The position numbers were made by a program, and so were the translations under genes. Of a stretch of 50,979 nucleotides of DNA, positions 16,571 through 25,244 are shown piece by piece. Under the pieces are notes generated by a model. The model searched no databases and was not told the origin of the DNA. It saw only the letters and a list, made by a program, of their open reading frames with translations. Source of the stretch: Hoeflea sp. BAL378 (lineage in GTDB: Bacteria > Pseudomonadota > Alphaproteobacteria > Rhizobiales > Rhizobiaceae); the NCBI RefSeq assembly GCF_000759435.1, contig NZ_JRJG01000251.1, positions 1-50,979 on the forward strand. The letters are read 5' to 3'. Each line of letters starts with the position of its first letter. Position 1 is the first letter of the stretch.

Positions 16571-17083
16571 ATGCTGACATTGCCCGAAAACGTGACCCGT
16601 GCGGCGCAGCCCTACGCCTACATGAGCTTCGAGGTGCGCATGGACGAGATGATGAAACCGGCCGAGGAGGGATTTCCAGCGGTGTTCGACTTTCTCGCCA
16701 GGCAGAACATCGAACCGGCGGGCCTGCCGATCTACAATTACCGGCGCATCGACATGGCCGACACGCTCGACGTGGAAGCAGGCGTGCCGGTGACGCGCAT
16801 GGGTCAGGACAGCGACAGCATCAAATTCGGCACCCTGCCCGCCGGGGCGTTCGTGACGATGCGCTGGCATGGGCATCCCGACAAGCTCGAACCCGTCACC
16901 GGCCTGCTGATCGGCTGGGTCCGCCTCACCGAGCAGCCGCTCGACATGGAAGAAAGCCCTCGCGGCGACCTGTTCGCCTGCCGGCTCGAAATCTTCGAAA
17001 TTGGTCCCGATGAGGAACCCGACATGAACAAATGGGTGACGCAGCTCGCGTTCAAGCTCAAGGACCGCCCGGGCGTCGGCTGA
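16571..17083 (+). CDS. GyrI-like small-molecule-binding domain protein
   Basis: A 170-aa protein resembling the GyrI-like/AraC effector-binding fold, with YAYMSFEVRMDEMMKPAEEGFPAVFDFLARQNIEPAGLPIYNY and the internal repeat-like DMEESPRGDLFACRLEIFEIGP. It carries no DNA-binding domain of its own, so it is a free-standing ligand-binding module. The ATG at 16571 follows GAGGAG with good spacing. It lies 90 bases after the SRPBCC gene and just before the GST gene, in the same likely transcript. The ligand is unknown. Confidence 0.82.
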   Translation: MLTLPENVTRAAQPYAYMSFEVRMDEMMKPAEEGFPAVFDFLARQNIEPAGLPIYNYRRIDMADTLDVEAGVPVTRMGQDSDSIKFGTLPAGAFVTMRWHGHPDKLEPVTGLLIGWVRLTEQPLDMEESPRGDLFACRLEIFEIGPDEEPDMNKWVTQLAFKLKDRPGVG

Positions 17084-17107
17084 GGCTTGCGAAGCGAGGA
17101 GAAGGAC

Positions 17108-17764
17108 GTGGCCATGATGCCGACCATCACCGCCTTTGAACGCTCGCCCGACGGCGGCAGGGGCCTGGCCCGCGACACGCGCGTGCGCTGGGCGCTCGAG
17201 GAAACGGGCCGGGCCTACGAGGTTCGCCTGGTCTCCTTTGCCGCGATGAAGCAGCCCGAGCATCTGGCGCTTCATCCCTTCGGACAGATCCCGACCTATG
17301 AGGAGGGCGATGTCGCGCTGTTCGAAACCGGCGCCATCGTGCTTCACATCGCCGAACGCCATGCGGGGCTGCTGCCGGATCATCCCGCGGCCCGGAGCCG
17401 CGCCATCACCTGGATGTTCGCCGCGCTCAACACCGTGGAGCCGCCGATTCTCGAGCGCGAACAGGCCCCTTACGTGGTGGGCGATCGGCCCTGGCGCGCG
17501 GAACTCCTGCCGCTCCTCGACGGCCGGGTGCGCGCCAGGCTCACCCAGCTCTCGGCGCGCCTGGGCGAGGCCGAATGGCTCGATGGCGCCTTCAGCGCCG
17601 GTGACCTGATGATGGTCTCGGTGCTGCAGCGGCTGAAATCCTCGGCCGTGCTCAAGGAATTTCCCACGCTCGCCGCCTATGTGGCTCGCGGCGAGGCCCG
17701 ACCGGCCTACGCCCGGGCTTTCGCCGCCCAATGGAAGGTGAATGCCCGGCAACCGAGCGGCTGA
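17108..17764 (+). CDS. Glutathione S-transferase family protein
   Basis: A protein of about 218 aa with an N-terminal thioredoxin-like domain ([42 protein letters not shown]) and an all-helical C-terminal domain. The cis-Pro of QIPTY and the E-T/S motif FETGAI are the glutathione-binding signs. The substrate is unknown, but context suggests electrophile or drug conjugation. The start is uncertain: GTG at 17108 has GAGGAG six bases upstream, and ATG codons at 17114 and 17117 follow in frame. It sits third in the TetR-operator operon. Confidence 0.87.
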   Translation: MAMMPTITAFERSPDGGRGLARDTRVRWALEETGRAYEVRLVSFAAMKQPEHLALHPFGQIPTYEEGDVALFETGAIVLHIAERHAGLLPDHPAARSRAITWMFAALNTVEPPILEREQAPYVVGDRPWRAELLPLLDGRVRARLTQLSARLGEAEWLDGAFSAGDLMMVSVLQRLKSSAVLKEFPTLAAYVARGEARPAYARAFAAQWKVNARQPSG

Positions 17765-17816
17765 CCCGTCGCCTGCCAGACACCCCAGACCAACCCGAAG
17801 AACAGGAGAGACCCCA

Positions 17817-18299
17817 ATGACCGACCTCATGACCTGCCTATGGTTCGACCACGGCGAAGCCAAAAAGGCCGCCGAATTCTACGCCGCGACATTCCCTGAC
17901 AGCCATGTCGGGCGCGCCAACGCCGCGCCCGGCGATTTCCCCGGCGGCCAGGCGGGCAGCGAACTGACGGTCGAGTTCACCCTGCTGGGCCGCAAGTTCG
18001 TGGGCCTCAACGGCGGCCCCGTCTTCACGCCGAACGAAGCGGTGAGCTTCATGGTCGTCACCGAAGACCAGGAGGAGACCGACCGCTACTGGAACGCGAT
18101 CATCTCCAATGGTGGCGCGGCGAGCGAATGCGGCTGGTGCAAGGACCGCTGGGGCTTCTCCTGGCAGATCACCCCGCGGATCCTGCTCGACCTGACGACA
18201 AGCCCCGATCCCGCCACGGCCCAGCGCGCCTTCGCGGCGATGATGACCATGCAGAAGATCGACATCGCCGCGCTCGAGGCGGCGGTCGCCGGGGGGTGA
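17817..18299 (+). CDS. VOC-family (PhnB-like glyoxalase/dioxygenase superfamily) protein
   Basis: A 160-aa protein of the PhnB type of the vicinal oxygen chelate superfamily, with [22 protein letters not shown] at the start, [20 protein letters not shown] in the middle, and [19 protein letters not shown] near the end. The fold usually forms a dimer with a metal or ligand site, but function varies and cannot be assigned. AGGAGAG lies eight bases before the ATG. It ends the four-gene operon. The DUF4160 gene starts 75 bases further on and is likely a separate unit. Confidence 0.88.
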   Translation: MTDLMTCLWFDHGEAKKAAEFYAATFPDSHVGRANAAPGDFPGGQAGSELTVEFTLLGRKFVGLNGGPVFTPNEAVSFMVVTEDQEETDRYWNAIISNGGAASECGWCKDRWGFSWQITPRILLDLTTSPDPATAQRAFAAMMTMQKIDIAALEAAVAGG

Positions 18300-18373
18300 T
18301 CGCTGAAACGGCGCTTGGCGAAATCCGCCGCGGCCGTCTTTCCTAAGCGCTTGGGTTATGGTATTGTCGCAGG

Positions 18374-18622
18374 ATGCCGACGGTTCTGCGCTTCGATGGC
18401 CTGCGGGTGGTGATCTATCCCAATGATCATCGGCCCGAGCATGTCCATGTCCGAAGCGCGGATGGCGAGGCGGTGTTTTTGCTGCATTGTCCCGCCGGTC
18501 CGCCTGTGTTGCGGGAAAGCTATGGTTTCAACCGGCCTCAACTGACGCGGATCCTGGCTCAGCTGGCACAGGCAGTTGCAGAACTCTGCGAAGAATGGAG
18601 GGTGATTCATGACCGTCACTGA
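18374..18622 (+). CDS. DUF4160 domain protein (toxin-antitoxin-like pair, first gene)
   Basis: An 82-aa DUF4160 protein with the diagnostic MPTVLRFDGLRVVIYPNDHRPEHVHVRSADGEA. The HRPEHVHV segment is the conserved histidine motif. DUF4160 genes typically precede a DUF2442 gene, as here, and the pair is often predicted as a toxin-antitoxin-like module; this role is not proven. Its last 14 bases overlap the DUF2442 gene. The ATG has only an adjacent AGG as a ribosome binding site, so it may be weakly translated or leaderless. Acquisition by transfer is possible. Confidence 0.88.
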   Translation: MPTVLRFDGLRVVIYPNDHRPEHVHVRSADGEAVFLLHCPAGPPVLRESYGFNRPQLTRILAQLAQAVAELCEEWRVIHDRH

Positions 18623-19025
18623 GCGGGAGATTGAGCAAGCCGAGACACGGATGGCGGAATTGCGAAAAGGCGGCTTTGCCGTGTCCACGCGCTATGACCG
18701 GGCAGCGGACCGCATCGTCATCGAATTGAGCACGGGCGTCCAGATCGCCTTCCCGCCGCATCTGGCGGAGGGACTTGCGGGAGCTTCCCCCGACGATCTT
18801 TCGGAGATCGAGATCAGTCCGGCAGGGCTAGGAGTGCATTGGCCGAGGCTCGATGCGGATCTCTATGTGCCCTCGCTTCTGCAGGGTCTGTTCGGCTCGA
18901 AAAGCTGGATGGCCGCATCCCTCGGCACCGCTGGCGGCCAGGCGCGCACCCAGGCCAAGGCCGATGCAGCGCGCGCCAACGGCCGCAAGGGCGGGCGTCC
19001 GCGCAAGGCGACGGGAGGTCTGTAA
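18609..19025 (+). CDS. DUF2442 domain protein with AT-hook-like tail (pair partner)
   Basis: A 138-aa DUF2442 protein, with YDRAADRIVIELSTGVQIAFPP at the N-terminal domain core and SEIEISPAGLGVHWPRLDADLYVPSLLQGLFG after it. The C-terminal end (about 121-138) reads ARANGRKGGRPRKATGG, in which RKGGRPRK resembles an AT-hook core (GRP flanked by basic residues), suggesting minor-groove DNA binding. This suits an autoregulating antitoxin. It overlaps DUF4160 by 14 bases and ends six bases before the convergent SLC13 gene, leaving no room for a separate terminator. Confidence 0.87.
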   Translation: MTVTEREIEQAETRMAELRKGGFAVSTRYDRAADRIVIELSTGVQIAFPPHLAEGLAGASPDDLSEIEISPAGLGVHWPRLDADLYVPSLLQGLFGSKSWMAASLGTAGGQARTQAKADAARANGRKGGRPRKATGGL

Positions 19026-19031
19026 TCCGAC

Positions 19032-20894
19032 CTACAGCGGCCACACCCAGAGCAGCAGCGGCATGCTGACGGCGACCACCAGCACTTCGAGCGGCAGGCC
19101 GAGCTTCCAGTAGTCGCCGAAGCGGAAGCCGCCGGGGCCGAGGATCAGCGTGTTGTTCTGGTGGCCGATCGGCGTCAGGAAGGCGCAGGAGGCGCCGATG
19201 GCGACCGCCATCAGGAAACTGTCCGGATTGACCCCGAGCTGCGCCGCGATGCCGATGGCGATCGGGCAGAGCACCGCCGCGGTGGCGGCGTTGTTCATCA
19301 CGTCCGACAGGAACATGGTGGTGATCAGCACCACCGCGAGTGCGGCCACGGCATTGCCCTGCGCGATCGTGTCGACGAGGAACCGCGCCAGCAGGTCCGC
19401 CGCGCCCGAACTCTGCATGGCGCCCGCCACCGGGATCAGCGCCGCCAAGAGCACGATCACCGGCCAGTCGATGGCCGTGTAGATCTGCTGCAGCGGCACG
19501 GTGCGGAACAGCATCGTCGCCAGCAGGGCGAGCGCGAAAGCCGGCGCCGCGGGCAACAGGCCCAGCGTGACGATGGCCACCGCGCCCACCATGATGCCGC
19601 CGGCGATGAGCGCCATGCGCTTGTCGGGGATGCGCAGTTCGCGCTCGCCCAGCGGCACGCAGCCGCTTTCCTTGACGAATTCGGTCACCACCACCGCCGG
19701 GCCCTGGATCAGCAGCAGATCGCCGGACTTGAGCTTGAGCGTGCGCAGCCGCGCCTTGGGCGACGCGCCGTTGCGCGACACGGCGAGCAGGTTGATGCGG
19801 TAGCGCGTCCTGAGTCTGAGATCCCGCGCCGAGCGGCCGACGATCGACGAGCCCGGCAGCACCGCCAGTTCGCGCAGCACCAGTTCGTTGTCGGGTCCCT
19901 TGTCGGCATCCGCATCGGCGTCCGCCTCCTCCGCCTTGGCCTTGGCCTTCTTGGTCATGGTCTCGACCCCTTCGGGATCGATCTGCTGGTCCTTGGCCGC
20001 CGACGAGCCCTTTTCCTCGAGATGGATGTCGAACACCGACACCGCTTCGGCGAGCGCGCCCACTTCCGCCTCGAGCACGAGGATGTCGCCCTGTTTGATG
20101 CGGCGCCTCTTGTTGGGAGCGTTGAAGCGGGCCTCGTCGCGCACCAGCGCCACGATCTGCGCGCCGGTTTCGGCGATCTCGCGCTCGAACCCGCTTAGCG
20201 TCAGGCCCACCGCCTTGCTCTTCTCCGGCACGCGCAACTCGGTGAGATAGGCCCCGGTGTCGAAGCCCTTGATGTCGACGGATTTGCGCGCCGGCACCAA
20301 GCGCGAGGCCGCGAGCGCGATGAAGACCACGCCCACCACCGCCACCGTGACGCCCACGGGCGCGAAATCGAAGATCGCGAAATGCCCCTGCCCCGCCTCG
20401 GCCCGGAAGCCCGAGACGATCAGGTTCGGCGGCGTGCCGATCAGCGTGGTCATGCCGCCCAGCACCGTGCCGAAGGCGAGCGGCATCAGCACCTGGCCCG
20501 GGGTCAGGTCGATGCGGCCCGACAACTGGATGGCGATCGGCATCAGCAGCGCCATGGCGCCGACATTGTTCATGAACCCCGAGAGCGCCGCGCCCAGCCC
20601 CAGCAGCGCGAGCAGGCTCGGCAGCCGCCCGGCATTGCGCGGCAGCAGGCCGCGGGCCAGCCAGTCCACAGCGCCGGTGTTCTGCAGGCCCTGGCTCAGC
20701 ACCAGCACGCAGGCGACCGTGATGACGGCGGGATGGCCGAAGCCGGCGAAGGCCTCCTCCGCCGGCACAAGTCCGGCGATGACGCAGGCCAGCAGCGCCG
20801 CCAGCGCCACCACGTCATGGCGGAACCGCCCCCACAGGAACAGGCCGACGGTGGCCGCGAGGATGGCGAAAATCAGCAAATGGGGGGTGGTCAT
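19032..20894 (-). CDS. SLC13-family transporter with two RCK_C (TrkA-C) domains
   Basis: A 620-aa inner-membrane anion transporter of the DASS/SLC13 type, with N-terminal and C-terminal membrane blocks split by two soluble TrkA-C-like domains (about 205-290 and 345-425). Family signs are NNVGAMALLMPIA, GTPPNLIVSG, the second SDVMNNAATAAVLCPIA and AFLTPIGHQNNTLILGPGG. Substrate is probably a dicarboxylate, sulfate or similar anion. Between the two RCK_C domains is a low-complexity KAKAKAEEADADADADK segment (see findings). The start is set at ATG 20894 (MTTPHLLIFAIL); a longer TTG start at 20945 adds 17 residues and has no better site. Confidence 0.9.
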   Translation of the reverse strand: MTTPHLLIFAILAATVGLFLWGRFRHDVVALAALLACVIAGLVPAEEAFAGFGHPAVITVACVLVLSQGLQNTGAVDWLARGLLPRNAGRLPSLLALLGLGAALSGFMNNVGAMALLMPIAIQLSGRIDLTPGQVLMPLAFGTVLGGMTTLIGTPPNLIVSGFRAEAGQGHFAIFDFAPVGVTVAVVGVVFIALAASRLVPARKSVDIKGFDTGAYLTELRVPEKSKAVGLTLSGFEREIAETGAQIVALVRDEARFNAPNKRRRIKQGDILVLEAEVGALAEAVSVFDIHLEEKGSSAAKDQQIDPEGVETMTKKAKAKAEEADADADADKGPDNELVLRELAVLPGSSIVGRSARDLRLRTRYRINLLAVSRNGASPKARLRTLKLKSGDLLLIQGPAVVVTEFVKESGCVPLGERELRIPDKRMALIAGGIMVGAVAIVTLGLLPAAPAFALALLATMLFRTVPLQQIYTAIDWPVIVLLAALIPVAGAMQSSGAADLLARFLVDTIAQGNAVAALAVVLITTMFLSDVMNNAATAAVLCPIAIGIAAQLGVNPDSFLMAVAIGASCAFLTPIGHQNNTLILGPGGFRFGDYWKLGLPLEVLVVAVSMPLLLWVWPL

Positions 20895-21100
20895 GAAAAG
20901 GAGCCCTTGAAGGTCGGTCGCCTGCCATAATGCCTGTAGGATCAAATGGATCCATCGAGATGGAAATGTTTATTGCGGGCATGGTCCAAGCCGTGCGTCC
21001 GCTTCATCCACGCGCGGATGCGAGGTGGCCGCGAAGGGCTGGACGCGCCCCCGCCACGCGTCCGGACCGCCGCAAAGGCCACGCCCCCGCCCCGCCGTCC

Positions 21101-21121
21101 TCCTCGGGCTTGTCCCGAGGA
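21101..21121. repeat. Palindromic repeat unit (TCCTCGGG/CCCGAGGA)
   Basis: Eight-base perfect arms TCCTCGGG and CCCGAGGA flank CTTGT. This looks like a small interspersed dyad repeat of the type common between rhizobial genes. It would make a stable RNA hairpin in the untranslated region. Confidence 0.65.
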
Positions 21122-21178
21122 GCGACCGGCCCATCGGCTTTAGGACTGGACCCACGGTTGCGGTGCCGGCTTCTGTAG

Positions 21179-21201
21179 ACCCTCGCCACAAGGGCGAGGG
21201 T
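21179..21201. repeat. Palindromic repeat unit (ACCCTCGCC/GGCGAGGGT)
   Basis: Nine-base perfect arms ACCCTCGCC and GGCGAGGGT flank ACAAG. It lies 58 bases after the first dyad and seems to be a second unit of the same repeat-like block. Confidence 0.65.
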
Positions 21202-21316
21202 GACGAGCCGTGGGGGTGGATGGAGTGACGGCGGCTTGTAACCGGCATGACGGCGACAGAGGGCGGCGGGTCCGCGGCGTGGCAGCGGCCTCATCCGGCC
21301 GCCCCGCGCAGCCCCC

Positions 21317-22192
21317 TCACCCGATCGCGATATCGAGCCCGATGTCGAGCGTCGGCGCCGCCATCGTGATCTTCGAGGTGGAGATGAAGTCGACGCCGGT
21401 TTCGGCGATGGCGCGGATGGTGTCGAGGCTGACATTGCCCGAGGCCTCGAGCGTGATCGGTCCCCGCTTGGCCGCCCGGTTCATCGCCACCGCCTCGCTC
21501 AGCATCTCGGGGCCCATGTTGTCGAGCAGGCAGACATCGGCGCCCTCGTCCAGCACCTCGGCGAACTGGGCGAGCGTGTCGACCTCGATCTCGATCTTGA
21601 CGAGATGCCCGGCGAAGGCCTTGGCGGCCCTGAGCGCCGCGGCGATGCCGCCGGCGACCGCGATGTGGTTGTCCTTGATCAGGATCGCGTCGTCGAGCCC
21701 GTAGCGGTGCGACGAGCCACCGCCGCAGCGCACGGCGTATTTCTCCACCGCGCGCAGGCCGGGAATGGTCTTGCGGGTGCAGGTGACCCTGGCGCTTGTG
21801 TGGGCGATGGCGTCGGCGAAGCGCGCCGTATAGGTGGCGACGCCCGAAAGATGCATGAGATAGTTGAGCGCCACCCGCTCGGCCGAGAGCACGCCGCGGG
21901 CCGGACCGGAGATGCGGGCGATCGTCGCCCCCGGCTCGACCCTTGCGCCGTCCGCGACCAGCGCCTCGAAGTTGATCGCCGGATCGATCAGCCGGAAGGC
22001 GGCCGCGGCCAGCGGCAGTCCGGCGATCACGCCGGCCTCGCGGCTGTTCATTGCGGCCGTCGCCCGCCGGTCGGGACCGATGGTGGCATTGGTGGTGATG
22101 TCCCCGGCGCGGCCGAGATCCTCGATCAGCGCCGCGCGCACCTGATCCTCGATCATCAGCCCCGGCAGTTCGGGAAGATAGGCAGTCGTCAT
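21317..22192 (-). CDS. nadC: Nicotinate-nucleotide diphosphorylase (quinolinate phosphoribosyltransferase)
   Basis: Cytoplasmic enzyme that converts quinolinate and PRPP to nicotinate mononucleotide, releasing CO2. The 291-aa product has the family active-site segment [39 protein letters not shown] at about 138-176 and the C-terminal barrel motif [12 protein letters not shown]. It is the last gene of nadA-nadB-nadC, starting three bases after the nadB stop. Control is through the palindrome upstream of nadA. Confidence 0.96.
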   Translation of the reverse strand: MTTAYLPELPGLMIEDQVRAALIEDLGRAGDITTNATIGPDRRATAAMNSREAGVIAGLPLAAAAFRLIDPAINFEALVADGARVEPGATIARISGPARGVLSAERVALNYLMHLSGVATYTARFADAIAHTSARVTCTRKTIPGLRAVEKYAVRCGGGSSHRYGLDDAILIKDNHIAVAGGIAAALRAAKAFAGHLVKIEIEVDTLAQFAEVLDEGADVCLLDNMGPEMLSEAVAMNRAAKRGPITLEASGNVSLDTIRAIAETGVDFISTSKITMAAPTLDIGLDIAIG

Positions 22193-22195
22193 GCG

Positions 22196-23791
22196 TCAGC
22201 TCTCCAGCAGATCGGGGATGATGCCATGCGCCTGGCCAAGGGTCAGGAGCGTGCGCCGCTTCCAGGCCGCGTCCTCCGCCGGGAAATCGGTGCGGAAATG
22301 CCCGCCGCGGCTTTCGGTGCGGTTGAGCGCGCAGACGGCGATCAGCTTGGCCGTGGTGATGACATTGTCGAAACGGACCGAATGGCTGTCACGCGCCAGC
22401 CGCAGGATCGTGCGGAGCGCCGAGCGCATGCCCTCGCCGTCGCGCAGCACGCCCAGATTGGCGCTCATGGTCTGCCGCAGCAGCGCCATGTTGGGATGGT
22501 CCTTTTCCATGAGATGCTCGGTGGAGGTGATCGAGCCGTCCTGCCAGTCGGCGGGCGCATCGGGCCCGATCTCGGCTTTCAGCGTCTCGGCGATGCGGGC
22601 CGAGAACACCACCGCCTCGAGCAGCGAGTTCGAGGCCAGCCGGTTGGCGCCGTGCGCGCCGGTCGAGGTGCATTCGCCGCAGGCCCAGAAGCCCGGCAGC
22701 GACGAGCGGCCGTCGATGTCGGTCCAGATGCCGCCCATGAAGTAATGCGCCGCCGGGACCACCGGGATCATCTCGCGCGCCGGGTCGATGCCAGCCTCCT
22801 GGCAGTAGCCGAAGACGGTGGGAAACTCGGCGGCGAAATCGGGAACCGCCGTGCGGCAGTCGAGAAAGGCGCCGCGGCCCGCCTTCACCTCGGCGAAGAT
22901 GCCGCGCGCCACCACGTCGCGCGGCGCGAGTTCGGCGTCCTTGTGCAGCGGCAGCATGAAGCGTACGCCGTCGCGGTTGTGCAGCGTCGCGCCGTGGCCG
23001 CGCAGCGCTTCGGTCGCGAGCGGCGCCGGGTCCTTGCCGACATTGATGGCGGTGGGGTGGAACTGCACGAATTCCATGTCGGCCATGCGCGCGCCGGCGC
23101 GCGCGGCCATGCCGATGCCGCCGCCGCGGGCTTCGGTGGGGTTTGTCGTCACCTCGTAGAGATGGCCGACGCCGCCGGTGGCCATCACCACGTTCGAGCC
23201 GGTGATGCGGTGCAGTTCCTCGCCGGCGCCGGCCTTGTCCCGGGCGATGACGCCGGTCACGCGGCCGTCCTCGACGATCAGGTCCTCGACCACATAGCCT
23301 TCCAGCACCCGGATCGACGGCGTCCTGCGCACCGAGGCGACCAGCGCCTCCATGATGGCGCGCCCGGCCATGTCGCCGCGCACGCGCACGATCCGGCTTT
23401 GCGAATGCGCCGCCTCCCGGCTGACGGCCAGATGGCCCTCGAGATCGCGGTCGAACGGCACGCCGTAGCCAAGGAGATCGAAGATGCGCGCCGAGGCCTC
23501 GGTCGCCATGGTGCGGATGATCTCCTCGTCGACGATGCCGTCGCCGGCGATGATGGTATCCTGCACATGGCTCTCGATCGTGTCGCCCTCACCCACCGCG
23601 GCGGCGATGCCCGCCTGCGCCCAGGCCGACGACGCGCCTCGGCCGATCGGCGCCGCGGCCAGCACGGTGACCGCCTTGGGCGCGAGCTTCAGCGCGCAGA
23701 ACAGGCCCGCCAGCCCGCCGCCGATGATGACGACCTCGTCCGATCGCTTGACCGCTTTCGGCTGATGGATGGCGATCGCGGTCGAAACCAT
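22196..23791 (-). CDS. nadB: L-aspartate oxidase
   Basis: FAD enzyme that oxidises L-aspartate to iminoaspartate, the first step of de novo NAD synthesis. The 531-aa product has a dinucleotide fold GGGLAG (24-29), [14 protein letters not shown], the catalytic-loop region [11 protein letters not shown], and [26 protein letters not shown] near the end of the FAD domain. It sits between nadA and nadC, 49 bases after nadA and three before nadC, so the three form one transcript. The length is normal. Confidence 0.96.
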   Translation of the reverse strand: MVSTAIAIHQPKAVKRSDEVVIIGGGLAGLFCALKLAPKAVTVLAAAPIGRGASSAWAQAGIAAAVGEGDTIESHVQDTIIAGDGIVDEEIIRTMATEASARIFDLLGYGVPFDRDLEGHLAVSREAAHSQSRIVRVRGDMAGRAIMEALVASVRRTPSIRVLEGYVVEDLIVEDGRVTGVIARDKAGAGEELHRITGSNVVMATGGVGHLYEVTTNPTEARGGGIGMAARAGARMADMEFVQFHPTAINVGKDPAPLATEALRGHGATLHNRDGVRFMLPLHKDAELAPRDVVARGIFAEVKAGRGAFLDCRTAVPDFAAEFPTVFGYCQEAGIDPAREMIPVVPAAHYFMGGIWTDIDGRSSLPGFWACGECTSTGAHGANRLASNSLLEAVVFSARIAETLKAEIGPDAPADWQDGSITSTEHLMEKDHPNMALLRQTMSANLGVLRDGEGMRSALRTILRLARDSHSVRFDNVITTAKLIAVCALNRTESRGGHFRTDFPAEDAAWKRRTLLTLGQAHGIIPDLLES

Positions 23792-23840
23792 GGCATGCTC
23801 CCTGCTGGTGGTGGCGGCGCGCGGCCGCTGTGCCGGATCG

Positions 23841-24920
23841 TCAGTTCTTGAGGTTGATCATCCGCTCGACGGCGAGCCGCGCGCGGCCGGCGATGGCCGG
23901 GTCGACCAGCACTTCCTCGGTCATGAACAGCAGGCTGTCGAGGATCTTGGGCAGCGTGATGCGCTTCATGTGCGGGCAGAGGTTGCACGGCTTGATGAAC
24001 TCGACGCCCTCGACCTCGCTTTCGACATTGGACGCCATCGAGCATTCGGTCACGAGCAGCACGCGCGAGGGCCGCGTGTCCTTGACATAGTTGATCATGC
24101 CGGCGGTCGAACCCGAATAGTCGCAGACCGCGATCACGTCCGGGTGGCACTCGGGATGGCCGATGATCTCGATGGTCGGATCGGCTTCCTTGTAGGCAAG
24201 CAGCTCTTCCGCCGTGAAGCGCTCGTGCACCTCGCAGTGGCCCTTCCAGGTCAGGATCTTCTTCTTGGTCTGCTTGGCGACATTCATCGCCAGGTACTCG
24301 TCCGGGATGCACAGGATCGTGTCGGACTCGAAGCTTTCGCACACGGCCACCGCATTGGACGAGGTGCAGCAGATGTCGGTCTCGGCCTTCACGTCGGCCG
24401 AGGTGTTGACGTAGGTCACCACTGGCACGCCGGGATAGCGCTCCTTCAGCAGCCGCACATCCGCGCCGGTGATCGATTCCGACAGCGAGCAGCCGGCCTT
24501 GATGTCGGGGATCAGCACGGTCTTGTCCGGGTTGAGCAGCTTCGAGGTCTCGGCCATGAAGTGCACGCCGCACTGGACGATGATCTCGCCGTCGACCAGC
24601 GAGGCCTCGCGCGCGAGCTGCAGCGAATCGCCGACGATGTCGGCGACGCAGTGGAAGATGTCCGGCGTCTGGTAATTGTGCGCGAGGATCGACGCCCCGC
24701 GCTCCTTCTTGATGCGGTTGATCGCATGGATATAGGGCGCGTAGACGGGCCACTCGATCTCGGGGATGTGGCGGCGCACGCGATCATAGAGATGGGCGGT
24801 TTCCCGCGCCACGGCCGGGGTGTATTTGAGTTCCGGGCGCTCCATCACCCCGAACCGCTCCGCAGCGCTCGGCATGGTCTTCGCAGCCGGTGCGCGCGTC
24901 AGTGTTTCCAACCGGGTCAT
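23841..24920 (-). CDS. nadA: Quinolinate synthase A
   Basis: Radical-free [4Fe-4S] enzyme that condenses iminoaspartate with dihydroxyacetone phosphate to quinolinate. The product is 359 aa. Cluster-type cysteines are visible in [16 protein letters not shown] and [11 protein letters not shown], and the family segment [25 protein letters not shown] is present. I chose the ATG at 24920 (MTRLETL) because a GGGAGGG site lies before it and an operator sits 23 bases upstream; the longer open frame runs through the operator. First gene of nadABC. Confidence 0.96.
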   Translation of the reverse strand: MTRLETLTRAPAAKTMPSAAERFGVMERPELKYTPAVARETAHLYDRVRRHIPEIEWPVYAPYIHAINRIKKERGASILAHNYQTPDIFHCVADIVGDSLQLAREASLVDGEIIVQCGVHFMAETSKLLNPDKTVLIPDIKAGCSLSESITGADVRLLKERYPGVPVVTYVNTSADVKAETDICCTSSNAVAVCESFESDTILCIPDEYLAMNVAKQTKKKILTWKGHCEVHERFTAEELLAYKEADPTIEIIGHPECHPDVIAVCDYSGSTAGMINYVKDTRPSRVLLVTECSMASNVESEVEGVEFIKPCNLCPHMKRITLPKILDSLLFMTEEVLVDPAIAGRARLAVERMINLKN

Positions 24921-24942
24921 GGCAACCCTCCCGTCAATCTCT

Positions 24943-24965
24943 ATTATGCTCAAATTGAGCATAAT
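24943..24965 (-). promoter_or_regulatory. Perfect 23-bp palindrome, likely NadQ operator
   Basis: The 11-base arm ATTATGCTCAA is followed by one central A and its exact complement TTGAGCATAAT. It lies 23 bases before the nadA ATG, where the promoter or transcription start should be. This is the arrangement expected for a NadQ-type repressor, whose gene is at 10994-11983. The very low chance of such a perfect dyad in GC-rich DNA is a strong argument for a site. Confidence 0.85.
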
Positions 24966-24970
24966 TGGGT

Positions 24971-24996
24971 TCAAAAGAAGCCCGGCGATGCCGGGC
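24971..24996 (-). terminator. Terminator-like hairpin before the nadA operator
   Basis: On the minus strand GCCCGGC and GCCGGGC form a seven-base perfect stem with a three-base loop, followed by TTCTTTTG. It lies 250 bases after the DUF2339 stop codon and just before the NadQ operator, so it may insulate nadABC from read-through from the upstream gene. The T-run is imperfect. Confidence 0.5.
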
Positions 24997-25244
24997 ACTC
25001 CCCACATAAGACGGAACCGGCCCGATTGCAAGCGAGGCCGGCGCGGCCTTTTCTTCGCCGGCTGCGCGTCAGCCGAACGTCCTGCTCGTCCCGGCATCCT
25101 CCTGCGCCGCCGCGGACGGAACGGCCAGCCCCTGGTGAGGCGAGCGACGGGTGCGACCGGTCCGCCCCGGGCCCGGCCTCGCTGACCTGGCCAAGATCGC
25201 CGAAGATCGCGCCCACTGGGCCGTCGGCAAAGGCGCGGTTCGCC

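Larger units (their letters stand above)
20895..21316. other. Intergenic region with palindromic repeats
   Basis: This 422-bp gap between the SLC13 gene and nadC (both minus strand) has no credible gene. It carries two dyad repeats, one at 21101-21121 and the other at 21179-21201, separated by about 60 bases of GC-rich filler. The promoter of the SLC13 gene should lie near 20895-20960. Small frames on either strand here look like noise. Confidence 0.7.

Noticed and set aside
15752-17863. 703-codon minus-strand open frame
   Set aside because: Antisense to the SRPBCC-GyrI-GST genes and it covers the plus-strand promoter/operator.
21605-23851. 748-codon plus-strand open frame
   Set aside because: Antisense to nadC and nadB with no recognisable domain.
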